Source: DASRCB01 sp035653295
GTDB lineage: Bacteria > Acidobacteriota > Terriglobia > Bryobacterales > Bryobacteraceae
DNA: 6,019 nt
Direction of reading: 5' to 3'
Assembly: GCA_035653295.1 (NCBI GenBank)
Contig: DASRCB010000096.1
Span: forward strand, 1 to 6,019
A model generated the notes under the pieces. The model saw only the letters and a program-made list of their open reading frames with translations, searched no databases and was not told where the DNA came from. Shown piece by piece: positions 1-4,933 of the stretch (positions within the stretch are counted from its first letter, which is position 1; every line of letters starts with the position of its first letter). The position numbers and the translations under genes are program-made.

Positions 1-957
1 ATCCTCGTTCCCCTGCCCTTTATCGTGGCCTGGGCTGCGCAGGCGTCCGGATGGACGACCCAGCAGCAGGCGATCGACCTGATCAACATCACGGTAGCGG
101 CGCTGATCGGCGGTCCACACCTGTTTTCCACCGTCACCTTCACGTTCCTGGACGGCAAGTTCCGCGCGCGGCATCCGCGCTACGCGGCGCTCGCGCTGCT
201 GCTGCCGCCCGCGGTCATCTACCTGGGCATCTACCACTATCTGTTTCTGGTGACGTTCTTTTTCAGTTGGGCGTCGCTGCACGTGCTGCATCAGATCATT
301 TACCTCACGGACTGCTACCGCGCGCGAAGCTCGTGGGCAGAGCAGAAATGGTCGCGGCTCGTCGATTACGGGCTGATCCTGACGGGCCTCTACCCCATCG
401 GGATGTACAAGCTCTCGTTGAAGCAGTTCAAGGTGGGCGGCGTGGTGTTGCCCTACCCGGATTTCGCCTACCGGCTGCATCTGCCGGTCGTGGCAGGCGT
501 GGCCTTCGCGATTCTGCTCGCGCTGTGGATCGCGAAGACGGTCCGGGAGTTCCGCGAAGGCCGCGGCAGCGTGCCGAAAACGCTGCTGATCTCGGTTACG
601 ACGGTGGTTTCCTTCTGCCTTCCGATGGGTAATAACCTGGACGTGCTGTTCCAGGGCTATAACACCTGGCACTCCTTCCAGTATCTGTTCCTTCTGTGGA
701 TGATCAACCGCCTGCGCGACGAACGCGGCGAAATCGAAAGCCCGTTCGTGCAGCGGCTGGTGCGCCGCAATAGCATGGCTGCGTATTATGCGTGCTTCCT
801 GGCGGCCACGGGAGTGATGGTCGTGGTGACGCTGATCGTGCGGGCACTGACTCCGCTATCGCCGGACCGCAGCTACTTCGTGGTGGTTTTGACGGTGCTG
901 CTCATGCACTACTACTTCGACCATTTCCTGTTCACGCACCCGCAAATGATCGACTAG
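1..957 (+). CDS. His-rich polytopic membrane protein of unknown function (5' end outside window)
   Basis: The frame is open from base 1 to the TAG at 955-957. The first in-window start is GTG at 25, but codons 1-24 read on in frame as hydrophobic residues (ILVPLPFI), so the true start probably lies upstream. Numbering from that GTG, the 310 residues contain about eight to nine hydrophobic segments: roughly 17-37, 53-70, 72-92, 113-131, 153-171, 185-203, 215-228, 252-274 and 284-302. Histidines sit in or beside several of them: H32 (GGPHLFSTV), H71 (YHYLF), H86 and H89 (LHVLHQ), H216 (NTWHSFQYL), H295 and H300 (HYYFDHF). That spacing resembles membrane metal sites, for example the Brp/Blh carotene dioxygenases or His-box oxygenases, but no diagnostic motif of a named family is seen. 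It acts in the cytoplasmic membrane. The gene converges on the next one with 8 bp between stops. Coding status is secure; function is unknown. Confidence 0.88.
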   Translation: MLVPLPFIVAWAAQASGWTTQQQAIDLINITVAALIGGPHLFSTVTFTFLDGKFRARHPRYAALALLLPPAVIYLGIYHYLFLVTFFFSWASLHVLHQIIYLTDCYRARSSWAEQKWSRLVDYGLILTGLYPIGMYKLSLKQFKVGGVVLPYPDFAYRLHLPVVAGVAFAILLALWIAKTVREFREGRGSVPKTLLISVTTVVSFCLPMGNNLDVLFQGYNTWHSFQYLFLLWMINRLRDERGEIESPFVQRLVRRNSMAAYYACFLAATGVMVVVTLIVRALTPLSPDRSYFVVVLTVLLMHYYFDHFLFTHPQMID

Positions 958-965
958 CAGCGCCG

Positions 966-1433
966 CTACTCCCGGATGCGGCCCGAGTATGCCTCGTGCG
1001 TCACTCCCAGCGAGCCGCCCAGCGCCTGGCGCTCTTTGGTCGATTCGCCGAAGGCGGAGGCCGAAGCGTGCGTGTCGGAGAATAGCCGCACTTCCGCGAC
1101 CTTGCCGTTCCGCATCGTGAAGACGTGGGCAAACGCGGTTTCAAAACGGCTGCCGCTCTCCTTCACGGTCGCGCGCTCGCGGCCGAGGACGACGACCTTA
1201 TCCCCGTCCTCGAGGATTTCGTCGGTGTCGAATTCATCCAGCCGCACCGAGCGGTCGAGCTCCGCGAGATACTGGCGCACCTGGCCGCGGCCGAAACGGC
1301 GGCCACAGTAGGGCGCGCCGCCGGGGCACTCCCAGGTGACATCGTCGGTCATAGCCGAGAGGACGGCTTCCACATCGCCTCGGGAGAACGCATCATACAG
1401 GGCGCGGATAATCTGCTTGTTCGCCGTGCTCAT
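966..1433 (-). CDS. SnoaL-like / NTF2-fold (ketosteroid-isomerase-like) protein
   Basis: This is a small soluble protein of 155 residues, the usual length for a single SnoaL/NTF2-like domain. The N-terminal helix pattern (NKQIIRALYDAFSRGDVEAVLSAM, residues 5-28) followed by TDDVTWECPGG (29-39) is typical of this fold. So is the C-terminal strand segment HVFTMRNGKVAEVRLFSDT (103-121), where an Asp-Thr follows the last strand. Members of this superfamily include ketosteroid isomerases, polyketide cyclases, limonene epoxide hydrolase-like enzymes and many proteins of unknown substrate; the fold alone does not fix the reaction. No signal peptide is visible, so it is probably cytoplasmic. The ATG at 1431-1433 is preceded on the minus strand by AGGGCGAG (complement of 1436-1443), a weak ribosome-binding site. 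A residue tail (130-155) extends past the core domain. It is apparently a single-gene unit. The family call is confident; the activity is not assigned. Confidence 0.9.
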   Translation of the reverse strand: MSTANKQIIRALYDAFSRGDVEAVLSAMTDDVTWECPGGAPYCGRRFGRGQVRQYLAELDRSVRLDEFDTDEILEDGDKVVVLGRERATVKESGSRFETAFAHVFTMRNGKVAEVRLFSDTHASASAFGESTKERQALGGSLGVTHEAYSGRIRE

Positions 1434-1449
1434 AACTCGCCCTGTCTGA

Positions 1450-1455
1450 ATTTTA
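1450..1455 (-). promoter_or_regulatory. -10-like box for the SnoaL-like gene
   Basis: On the minus strand the bases complementary to 1450-1455 read TAAAAT, one mismatch from the TATAAT consensus, 16 nt before the ATG at 1433. This would give a leader of roughly 8-10 nt that still holds the weak AGGGCGAG ribosome-binding site. No good -35 hexamer is present at 16-18 bp spacing, so this is only a candidate. Confidence 0.3.
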
Positions 1456-1565
1456 CGCCCGTGACCGGTTGGGGAAGTGTACGGACGCGAGCGTTCGGCT
1501 GCGAAGGCGGCTCTGGCCGGCAGGATGGTAAGATGATCGAGGAGCGTGTCTGCGATGCAGGTGCC

Positions 1566-1608
1566 GGTCCACCTATTTTGATCCGAACACCATCAAAATA
1601 GGGGGTCC
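1566..1608. repeat. Inverted repeat, 17-bp imperfect arms with an 11-bp perfect core
   Basis: The left arm at 1566-1582 and right arm at 1592-1608 match in 15 of 17 positions. The core CCTATTTTGAT (1572-1582) and ATCAAAATAGG (1592-1602) is perfect, separated by a 9-nt loop. The arms are AT-rich inside GC-rich surroundings, and no T-run follows on either strand, so a simple intrinsic terminator is unlikely. The shape fits an insertion-sequence end, a miniature element, or a protein-binding dyad. No second copy is present in the window and no transposase gene is nearby. Confidence 0.75.
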
Positions 1609-1690
1609 GACTCGATCACAACGCGCTGGTGTGCAAGCTCCTGGCCCGTTCGCGGGCAAGGGAGAAGCCTGAAGGCGCTCGGAGGACTCC

Positions 1691-1712
1691 ACCCCGTTTA
1701 CAAAACGCGGGT
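1691..1712. repeat. Bulged hairpin-forming inverted repeat
   Basis: ACCC (1691-1694) plus CGTTT (1695-1699) can pair with AAACG (1703-1707) plus GGGT (1709-1712). This gives nine base pairs with one bulged C at 1708 and a 3-nt loop (ACA, 1700-1702). It lies about 130 nt upstream of the DUF1328 start and could be part of a structured leader RNA or an old terminator. No T-run follows. Confidence 0.45.
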
Positions 1713-1825
1713 CATCACGGGGGTCGGCACGGCCGAGCGGTGCGCTCCGCACTTCCATTCCGCATCAATCCCCACAGAAACGCGGCACTGGGCGACGGTG
1801 GCCGCCCGATTGCAGCGCAAATACC

Positions 1826-1842
1826 GGAGGAGAGAACCTCTC
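1826..1842 (+). promoter_or_regulatory. Strong Shine-Dalgarno embedded in a small hairpin
   Basis: GGAGG at 1826-1830 is a strong ribosome-binding site, and it decides the start of the DUF1328 gene at ATG 1843 rather than the GTG at 1798. The bases between it and the ATG are self-complementary: GAGAG (1830-1834) pairs with CTCTC (1838-1842) around an AAC loop. Alternatively GAGG (1827-1830) pairs with CCTC (1837-1840). Either fold would partly hide the Shine-Dalgarno. Pairing is visible; a regulatory effect is inference. Confidence 0.55.
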
Positions 1843-2004
1843 ATGCTGCATTACGCGTGGATTTTCCTGATTCTGGCGATTATCGCGGCCATTTTCGGCT
1901 TCGGAGGCATTGCCGCCGCGGCCGCCGGCATCGCCAAGGTGCTGTTCTTCATCTTTATCGTCCTGTTCGTAATCGGACTGTTGACAGGACGGCGAGCCAT
2001 ATAG
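1843..2004 (+). CDS. UPF0391/DUF1328 small membrane protein (YtjA-like)
   Basis: The product is 53 residues, the usual length of this family, and shows its hallmark sequence: MLHYAWIFLILAIIA at the start, then FGFGGIAAAAAGIAK (residues 18-32), then a second hydrophobic stretch FFIFIVLFVIGLL (35-47) and a short basic tail (TGRRAI). Two transmembrane segments are predicted, about 4-28 and 33-47. The family is common in proteobacteria and acidobacteria, often seen near stress genes; its molecular role is not established. The start at 1843 is chosen because the family begins MLxYA and a GGAGG lies just upstream. A frame extension to GTG 1798 would add 15 mostly polar, basic residues and is rejected. 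The gene stands alone, with a nested inverted repeat starting 3 nt after its stop codon. Confidence 0.93.
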   Translation: MLHYAWIFLILAIIAAIFGFGGIAAAAAGIAKVLFFIFIVLFVIGLLTGRRAI

Positions 2005-2007
2005 CCA

Positions 2008-2070
2008 GCGGCGCGACGCACGAAGACCCCGGGGCCGCCGTCCATTGCGATTGCGGCCCTGTCGCGCCGC
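2008..2070. terminator. Nested inverted repeat just after the DUF1328 stop (possible terminator)
   Basis: GCGGCGCGAC at 2008-2017 is a perfect 10-bp inverted match to GTCGCGCCGC at 2061-2070. Inside it, GGGCCGC at 2032-2038 matches GCGGCCC at 2053-2059 perfectly over 7 bp, closing a 14-nt loop. The resulting RNA would be a two-tier stem with a 14-nt 5' side bulge (2018-2031). It begins 3 nt after the stop at 2004, which suits transcript end formation or 3'-end protection. No U-tract follows (CCCGAAAC), so classic intrinsic termination is doubtful. Confidence 0.5.
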
Positions 2071-2102
2071 CCCGAAACAGAGGCGATGGCAGCACGCGAA
2101 TG

Positions 2103-2211
2103 CTAACTGAAGTTATTAGACGGATGACCGTAATCCGTTAGTATGCTGCTTATCCCCATCGCCCTTCCGGTACTATCCAGGCTACTAACTGCTTGCTTCC
2201 GCGCCGGTACT
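2103..2211. repeat. Short repeats in the region upstream of the pilin gene
   Basis: The pilin leader region contains ACGGAT (2120-2125) and ATCCGT (2133-2138), a perfect 6-bp inverted repeat with a 7-nt loop. It also has an 8-nt direct repeat CCGGTACT at 2167-2174 and 2204-2211, 37 bp apart, and CTAACTG at 2103-2109 and 2185-2191. The stretch is less GC-rich than the genes around it, as expected of promoter DNA. Short repeats like these can be operator half-sites or chance; no promoter hexamer pair could be fixed. Confidence 0.35.
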
Positions 2212-2238
2212 CGGTTCTAATGAGGATCGGAGGCAGCA

Positions 2239-2427
2239 ATGTTGCAACGGCTGAACGCGTTCTGGCGAGCCGAGGACGGCCAGGACCTGATCGAGTACAC
2301 ACTCCTCATCACCTTCATCGCCATCGCCTGCATGTGGTTTGTCGGCGCGGGCGGCCCTACGGTTCGCGGCGTGTGGACGAGCGCCAATTCCACGACTTCG
2401 CAGGCAGCCGTCGCGGCCGGGAGTTAG
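2239..2427 (+). CDS. Flp-type (type IVb) pilin subunit, orphan
   Basis: The 62-residue product carries the Flp/Fap prepilin signature: a short leader (MLQRLNAFWRAEDG, 1-14), then QDLIEYTLL (15-23), followed by a hydrophobic helix (about 21-37, LLITFIAIACMWFVGAG). In this family prepilin peptidase (TadV/PilD-like) cuts after the Gly, here G14, which places the conserved Glu at +5 (E19) and Tyr at +6 (Y20) of a 48-residue mature pilin. Mature subunits would assemble in the inner membrane into a thin Tad-type fibre, or act as a minor pilin or pseudopilin. The start at 2239 is supported by GGAGG at 2229-2233, five bases before the ATG. The C-terminal part (38-62) is Ser/Thr/Ala-rich. No tad, rcp or prepilin peptidase gene lies within the window, so assembly would depend on genes elsewhere. 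Confidence 0.92.
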   Translation: MLQRLNAFWRAEDGQDLIEYTLLITFIAIACMWFVGAGGPTVRGVWTSANSTTSQAAVAAGS

Positions 2428-2435
2428 CCGGCCCG

Positions 2436-2458
2436 GAACGGTAGCCGTTCGTTACAAT
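2436..2458 (+). promoter_or_regulatory. Dyad plus -10-like box ahead of the secreted protein gene
   Basis: GAACGG (2436-2441) and CCGTTC (2445-2450) form a perfect 6-bp dyad with a 3-nt centre, 8 bases after the pilin stop codon. Two bases later TACAAT (2453-2458) matches the -10 consensus in five of six positions. Transcription from it would begin near 2465, just ahead of ATG 2472. The dyad occupies the spacer between the -10 and any -35, a common place for a repressor site. It could instead be a weak pilin terminator. No clear -35 is seen. Confidence 0.4.
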
Positions 2459-2471
2459 GGGTTTTCGCCGT

Positions 2472-3929
2472 ATGAAAACCCTGGCCGCATTTTTCCTGAT
2501 CCCGATCTGCGCCGCCGCGGCGCTTAGCCCCGGCGAGGCGGAGAGTCTCGCTGCCGCCGCGCGCAACCTGCCCCCCGAGTTCGCTGCCGACGCCCTCATC
2601 CGCGTCTCCGGCGTAGCTACCTTGACCCGGGAACAACGGATCGGCCTGCTCGAACAGGCATTCCGCCAGGCGGCGCGCGCGGAACAGCCGTACCGGCGGC
2701 GTGCCGGCGGCGGATCGGCGCCTGAGCCGGCGGGTTTTCTGAACAAAGCCAATCAGCAGGGTCTGGACTCGCTCGACCTGGAATTACGCGCGGCCGAAGC
2801 CATGCTGCCTCTCGATGCCGCCCGCGCCCGCCAGTTATTCCAATCGATTCCCCCGGTGAAGGTCCCGCATGTGGGCTGCGAGGACTGGATGGTCTACGAC
2901 CTCGACCCCTTCTATCGCGTGCTCGGGGCTGCCGCCGCTTCATTTAGCGCAGCCGAGAAAGACGCGGGTGCGGTGGCGCGCTTTGTGAAGCCGTATGCCG
3001 CAGTAACTTCGCCGGTCGCGATCGGGCCGATGGCGGCCCTGCTGGCGTCCTCCGGCTGGAGCGATGCCGATTTCACCGCTGTGCTCCACGCCTTTGCCGC
3101 GGCCCTCGCCAAGGCCGAAGGGGACGACCGATCGTTCACGGCGTCCTACAGCGCCGCCCTGCAGATCGAACGGCTGGTCAAGGAGTGCAAGCGCCGGAAC
3201 GTCTCGCCCCTGCCGCTCCTCGAAGCGTATCGCGTGCACCTCGTCGTAGGCCTCAGCGCGGCGCGGTGCGCGGATGATGACGCGATGGGCGGGGGCGGGC
3301 TCGTGGCGTCGTCGCTCGGGGCCCTGCAGCAGGTTACGGATGTGGCCGCGTTCTTCAACGAACGGCTGCGCACCGATCCGCTGCAGGCGATCGGCGAGGC
3401 CGAGTCGACGCCGGCGCAGATCGCGGGCACGGCCGACCCGGCGCCGCGCTGCGATTCGGCGGCGTGCCGGGACATCGCGGACCGCTATCGCCATCTGCTG
3501 TTCGGCGCGCAAAACCTGCCGGTGCCGCCCGCCGACCGCGCCACAGCGGATTGGCAGAAGCGGCTGCGCGAGCTGCTGGCGGCCGCTGCCGCGTGGAAGC
3601 CGGCCTCGCGCGCGGAAGCCGCGCAGGCGTTCCGCGATAAGGCGGCGCTCTACAGCGGCCTGCTGAACGTCGCGCCGGCGGGCGAGTCGCGCGACGCGGT
3701 CCTCCGCGCGGAGTTGGAATGGATCGCCGCCAGCCATACGAGCGCCGCCAGCCGCATGGAATGGTTCCTGCCGCTGAACGGGCTGCTGGCCCGCACGGTG
3801 CTCGACCCGGCCGGATTCGGCAGCTTCCGCGCGGAGATGCGCAAATCCGCCGATCCCATCATCGCGCTCTACGCCAGGCTGGAGGAAGCCGCCCCGCGCA
3901 GCCCGGATCAGTTGATCGGGCTGCTGTAG
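2472..3929 (+). CDS. Secreted protein of unknown function, mostly helical
   Basis: I do not recognise a named domain. The product is 485 residues from ATG 2472; an in-frame ATG at 2457 would add MGFRR. The 2472 start is preferred because MKTLAAFFLIPICAAAA is a standard signal peptide, and because a TACAAT box overlaps the upstream ATG. There is a Cys in the signal region, but the preceding Ile does not fit a lipobox, so this is probably periplasmic or secreted rather than a lipoprotein. The mature part is Ala/Arg/Leu-rich and predicted largely alpha-helical, with stretches like LDLELRAAEAMLPLDAARAR (107-125 counted from 2457) suggesting stacked helices. Five Cys occur after the signal peptide (141, 244, 271, 332, 337, same numbering); C332 and C337 may pair. 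A glycine run (GGGG, 278-281) marks a loop. It precedes the M23 peptidase by 60 bp on the same strand, so a shared envelope role is possible but unproven. Confidence 0.85.
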   Translation: MKTLAAFFLIPICAAAALSPGEAESLAAAARNLPPEFAADALIRVSGVATLTREQRIGLLEQAFRQAARAEQPYRRRAGGGSAPEPAGFLNKANQQGLDSLDLELRAAEAMLPLDAARARQLFQSIPPVKVPHVGCEDWMVYDLDPFYRVLGAAAASFSAAEKDAGAVARFVKPYAAVTSPVAIGPMAALLASSGWSDADFTAVLHAFAAALAKAEGDDRSFTASYSAALQIERLVKECKRRNVSPLPLLEAYRVHLVVGLSAARCADDDAMGGGGLVASSLGALQQVTDVAAFFNERLRTDPLQAIGEAESTPAQIAGTADPAPRCDSAACRDIADRYRHLLFGAQNLPVPPADRATADWQKRLRELLAAAAAWKPASRAEAAQAFRDKAALYSGLLNVAPAGESRDAVLRAELEWIAASHTSAASRMEWFLPLNGLLARTVLDPAGFGSFRAEMRKSADPIIALYARLEEAAPRSPDQLIGLL

Positions 3930-3989
3930 CACCGCTCGCCCTCGCATCTCTGTTTCCCGGCGCACCATGGAACGCCGCCTGCGGCCGTA

Positions 3990-4883
3990 ATGGTGATGAC
4001 ACGAAGTGCCCTGGTACGGGCGGCGGTGCTGGCGGCCGTAATCGTAAGCGCCGGGCCGCCCCTCGAGGCTGCGCGATGGAAGCCCGCGGCAGCGTCTCCG
4101 GCGTCCGCCAATCTGGATGTCCGCCCTTCGGCCGAAATTGAGGCGCGGGTGGAACGCGAGGTGGCGAAAGCGGCACGCATCCTGGCCGATCTCTCGCCGG
4201 AGAATCTGTTCGCGAGCCCCTATCTGGTGTCCGCGATTTACTATCATGACGGTTTCCTGGCGGGGTTTCCGGTGGAGCGGCCCAGCGCCGATCCGGAGCG
4301 GCGGATCGTCGCGCGGATCTGCGCCAGGCTGCGGCCGGAGAGCAAGGCGGAATTCGTCAGCCTCCTGCACGAGATGTGGGACGAGTCCGACCCGCCGGGG
4401 CCGGAGCGGCTGATGGACCCTGTCCTCTACTCCGCCGCCGGAGCCGGCGCCAGGAGCCACCGCGATGCCATCGACCTGTTCGCGCCGGAAGGCTCCCCCG
4501 TCCATTCGGTTTCCCGCGGCATCGTGATCCTGGCCGACGCCGGCTGGAACGCGCGCGATCCGTTCTCCACCAGTTCGCGCAAGGGCGGCAACAGCGCGAT
4601 CGTCTTCGACCCCGACCATGACCGCTTCTACCGCTACTGCCACATGAGCGCCGTGTTCGTCGATCCGGGCGATCTGGTCGCGGCGGGCGACGTGATCGGG
4701 CGCGTCGGGCACACGGGTGTGAACGCGTCGCTGCCGGGGCACGGACATCATCTGCATTTCGAAGCGAACCAGTATGCCCGCGGGCGGGTTACCGTGATCG
4801 ACCAGTACCGGCTGCGCACGATGCTGCTCGCCTGGCCCCTGCCATACGGAGGCGGGCGCGCAGAAAGCAGCCTCGCCGAGTAA
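3990..4883 (+). CDS. Secreted M23/LytM-type metallopeptidase
   Basis: The product is 297 residues. The first 27 residues form a signal peptide (basic MVMTRSALVR, hydrophobic AAVLAAVIVSAG, cut expected after LEA at 27). Residues 28-145 are a family-unknown region with helical stretches. Residues about 146-272 form a M23 (LytM/endopeptidase) domain: SHRDAIDLFAPEGSPVHSV (156-174), KGGNSAIVF (198-206), RYCHMS (215-220), DPGDLVAAGDVIGRVGHTG (225-243) and HHLHFE (253-258). In this family a His and an Asp of the first motif and the second His of HxH bind zinc, and the other His residues (here H218 and H254) serve catalysis. These enzymes usually cut peptide cross-links in peptidoglycan. The first motif is odd: H157 and D162 are five apart, where HxxxD is usual. 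Start choice between 3990 and ATG 3996 is open; no strong ribosome-binding site is seen. It acts outside the cytoplasmic membrane. Confidence 0.9.
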   Translation: MVMTRSALVRAAVLAAVIVSAGPPLEAARWKPAAASPASANLDVRPSAEIEARVEREVAKAARILADLSPENLFASPYLVSAIYYHDGFLAGFPVERPSADPERRIVARICARLRPESKAEFVSLLHEMWDESDPPGPERLMDPVLYSAAGAGARSHRDAIDLFAPEGSPVHSVSRGIVILADAGWNARDPFSTSSRKGGNSAIVFDPDHDRFYRYCHMSAVFVDPGDLVAAGDVIGRVGHTGVNASLPGHGHHLHFEANQYARGRVTVIDQYRLRTMLLAWPLPYGGGRAESSLAE

Positions 4884-4897
4884 CGCACTCTGAAACC

Positions 4898-4922
4898 GCC
4901 GCCGGCGCCGGAGCGCCGCGGC
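4898..4922. terminator. GC-rich hairpin between convergent genes (possible shared terminator)
   Basis: GCCGC at 4898-4902 pairs with GCGGC at 4918-4922, and two further pairs form inside after a 2-nt bulge. The palindrome CCGGCGCCGG (4902-4911) gives an alternative fold. It sits between the M23 stop (4883) and the kinase stop (4934), where a bidirectional terminator is expected. There is no T-run on either side, and GC-rich DNA forms such hairpins often, so support is modest. Confidence 0.3.
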
Positions 4923-4933
4923 AACGACCCGCA

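Larger units (their letters stand above)
1434..1842. other. Gene-free intergenic stretch with inverted repeats and a possible gene remnant
   Basis: These 409 bases lie between the divergently read SnoaL-like and DUF1328 genes and show no convincing protein gene. A short reading frame at 1533-1601 (+; MIEERVC start, 22 residues) begins in the TAAGAT-like box at 1529-1534 and ends inside the inverted repeat at 1566-1608. It could be the start of a gene cut off by an insertion. Frames across 1602-1842 are open in two phases, but their translations are Arg/Pro/Gly-rich, as expected of non-coding GC-rich DNA. Hairpin-forming sequences include 1644-1657 (GCCCG-TTCG-CGGGC), 1691-1712 and 1743-1755 (GTGCG-CTC-CGCAC). 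The stretch most likely combines the upstream regions of both genes with mobile-element debris. Confidence 0.6.

Noticed and set aside
1672..1741. tRNA-Ser-like pieces (GAAGGCGCTCG at 1672 and GGCCGAGCGGT at 1731)
   Set aside because: They are in the reverse order of a normal tRNA, and no acceptor stem, anticodon arm or T-arm (GTTCGA) can be folded around them. A permuted tRNA is not supported; chance similarity is likely.
1573..1758. Minus-strand 61-codon frame across the intergenic gap
   Set aside because: It ends inside the inverted repeat, has biased Pro/Arg/Gly composition and no family features. It is best explained as chance or element-end sequence.
1629..2141. Plus-strand 170-codon frame overlapping the DUF1328 gene
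   Set aside because: It runs out of frame across a well-supported DUF1328 gene and has an Arg/His/Gly-rich composition typical of a shadow frame.
2167..2184. Sigma-54-like GG-N10-GC arrangement upstream of the pilin
   Set aside because: The GG (2169-2170) and GC (2181-2182) spacing is right, but the surrounding bases match TGGCAC and TTGC poorly.
2469..2527. Lipoprotein signal in the secreted unknown protein
   Set aside because: The Cys of FLIPIC is preceded by Ile, not Gly/Ala/Ser, so a lipobox is absent; an ordinary signal peptidase I site in the following Ala run fits better.
3288..3301. G-run GGGCGGGGGCGGG resembling a quadruplex motif
   Set aside because: Only three G-runs are present; it lies within the secreted-protein gene and encodes a Gly-rich loop.
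3981..4042. 11-bp direct repeat GCGGCCGTAAT at 3981 and 4032
   Set aside because: The copies are 51 bp apart and the second lies within the Ala/Val signal-peptide codons. Biased codon use explains the match.
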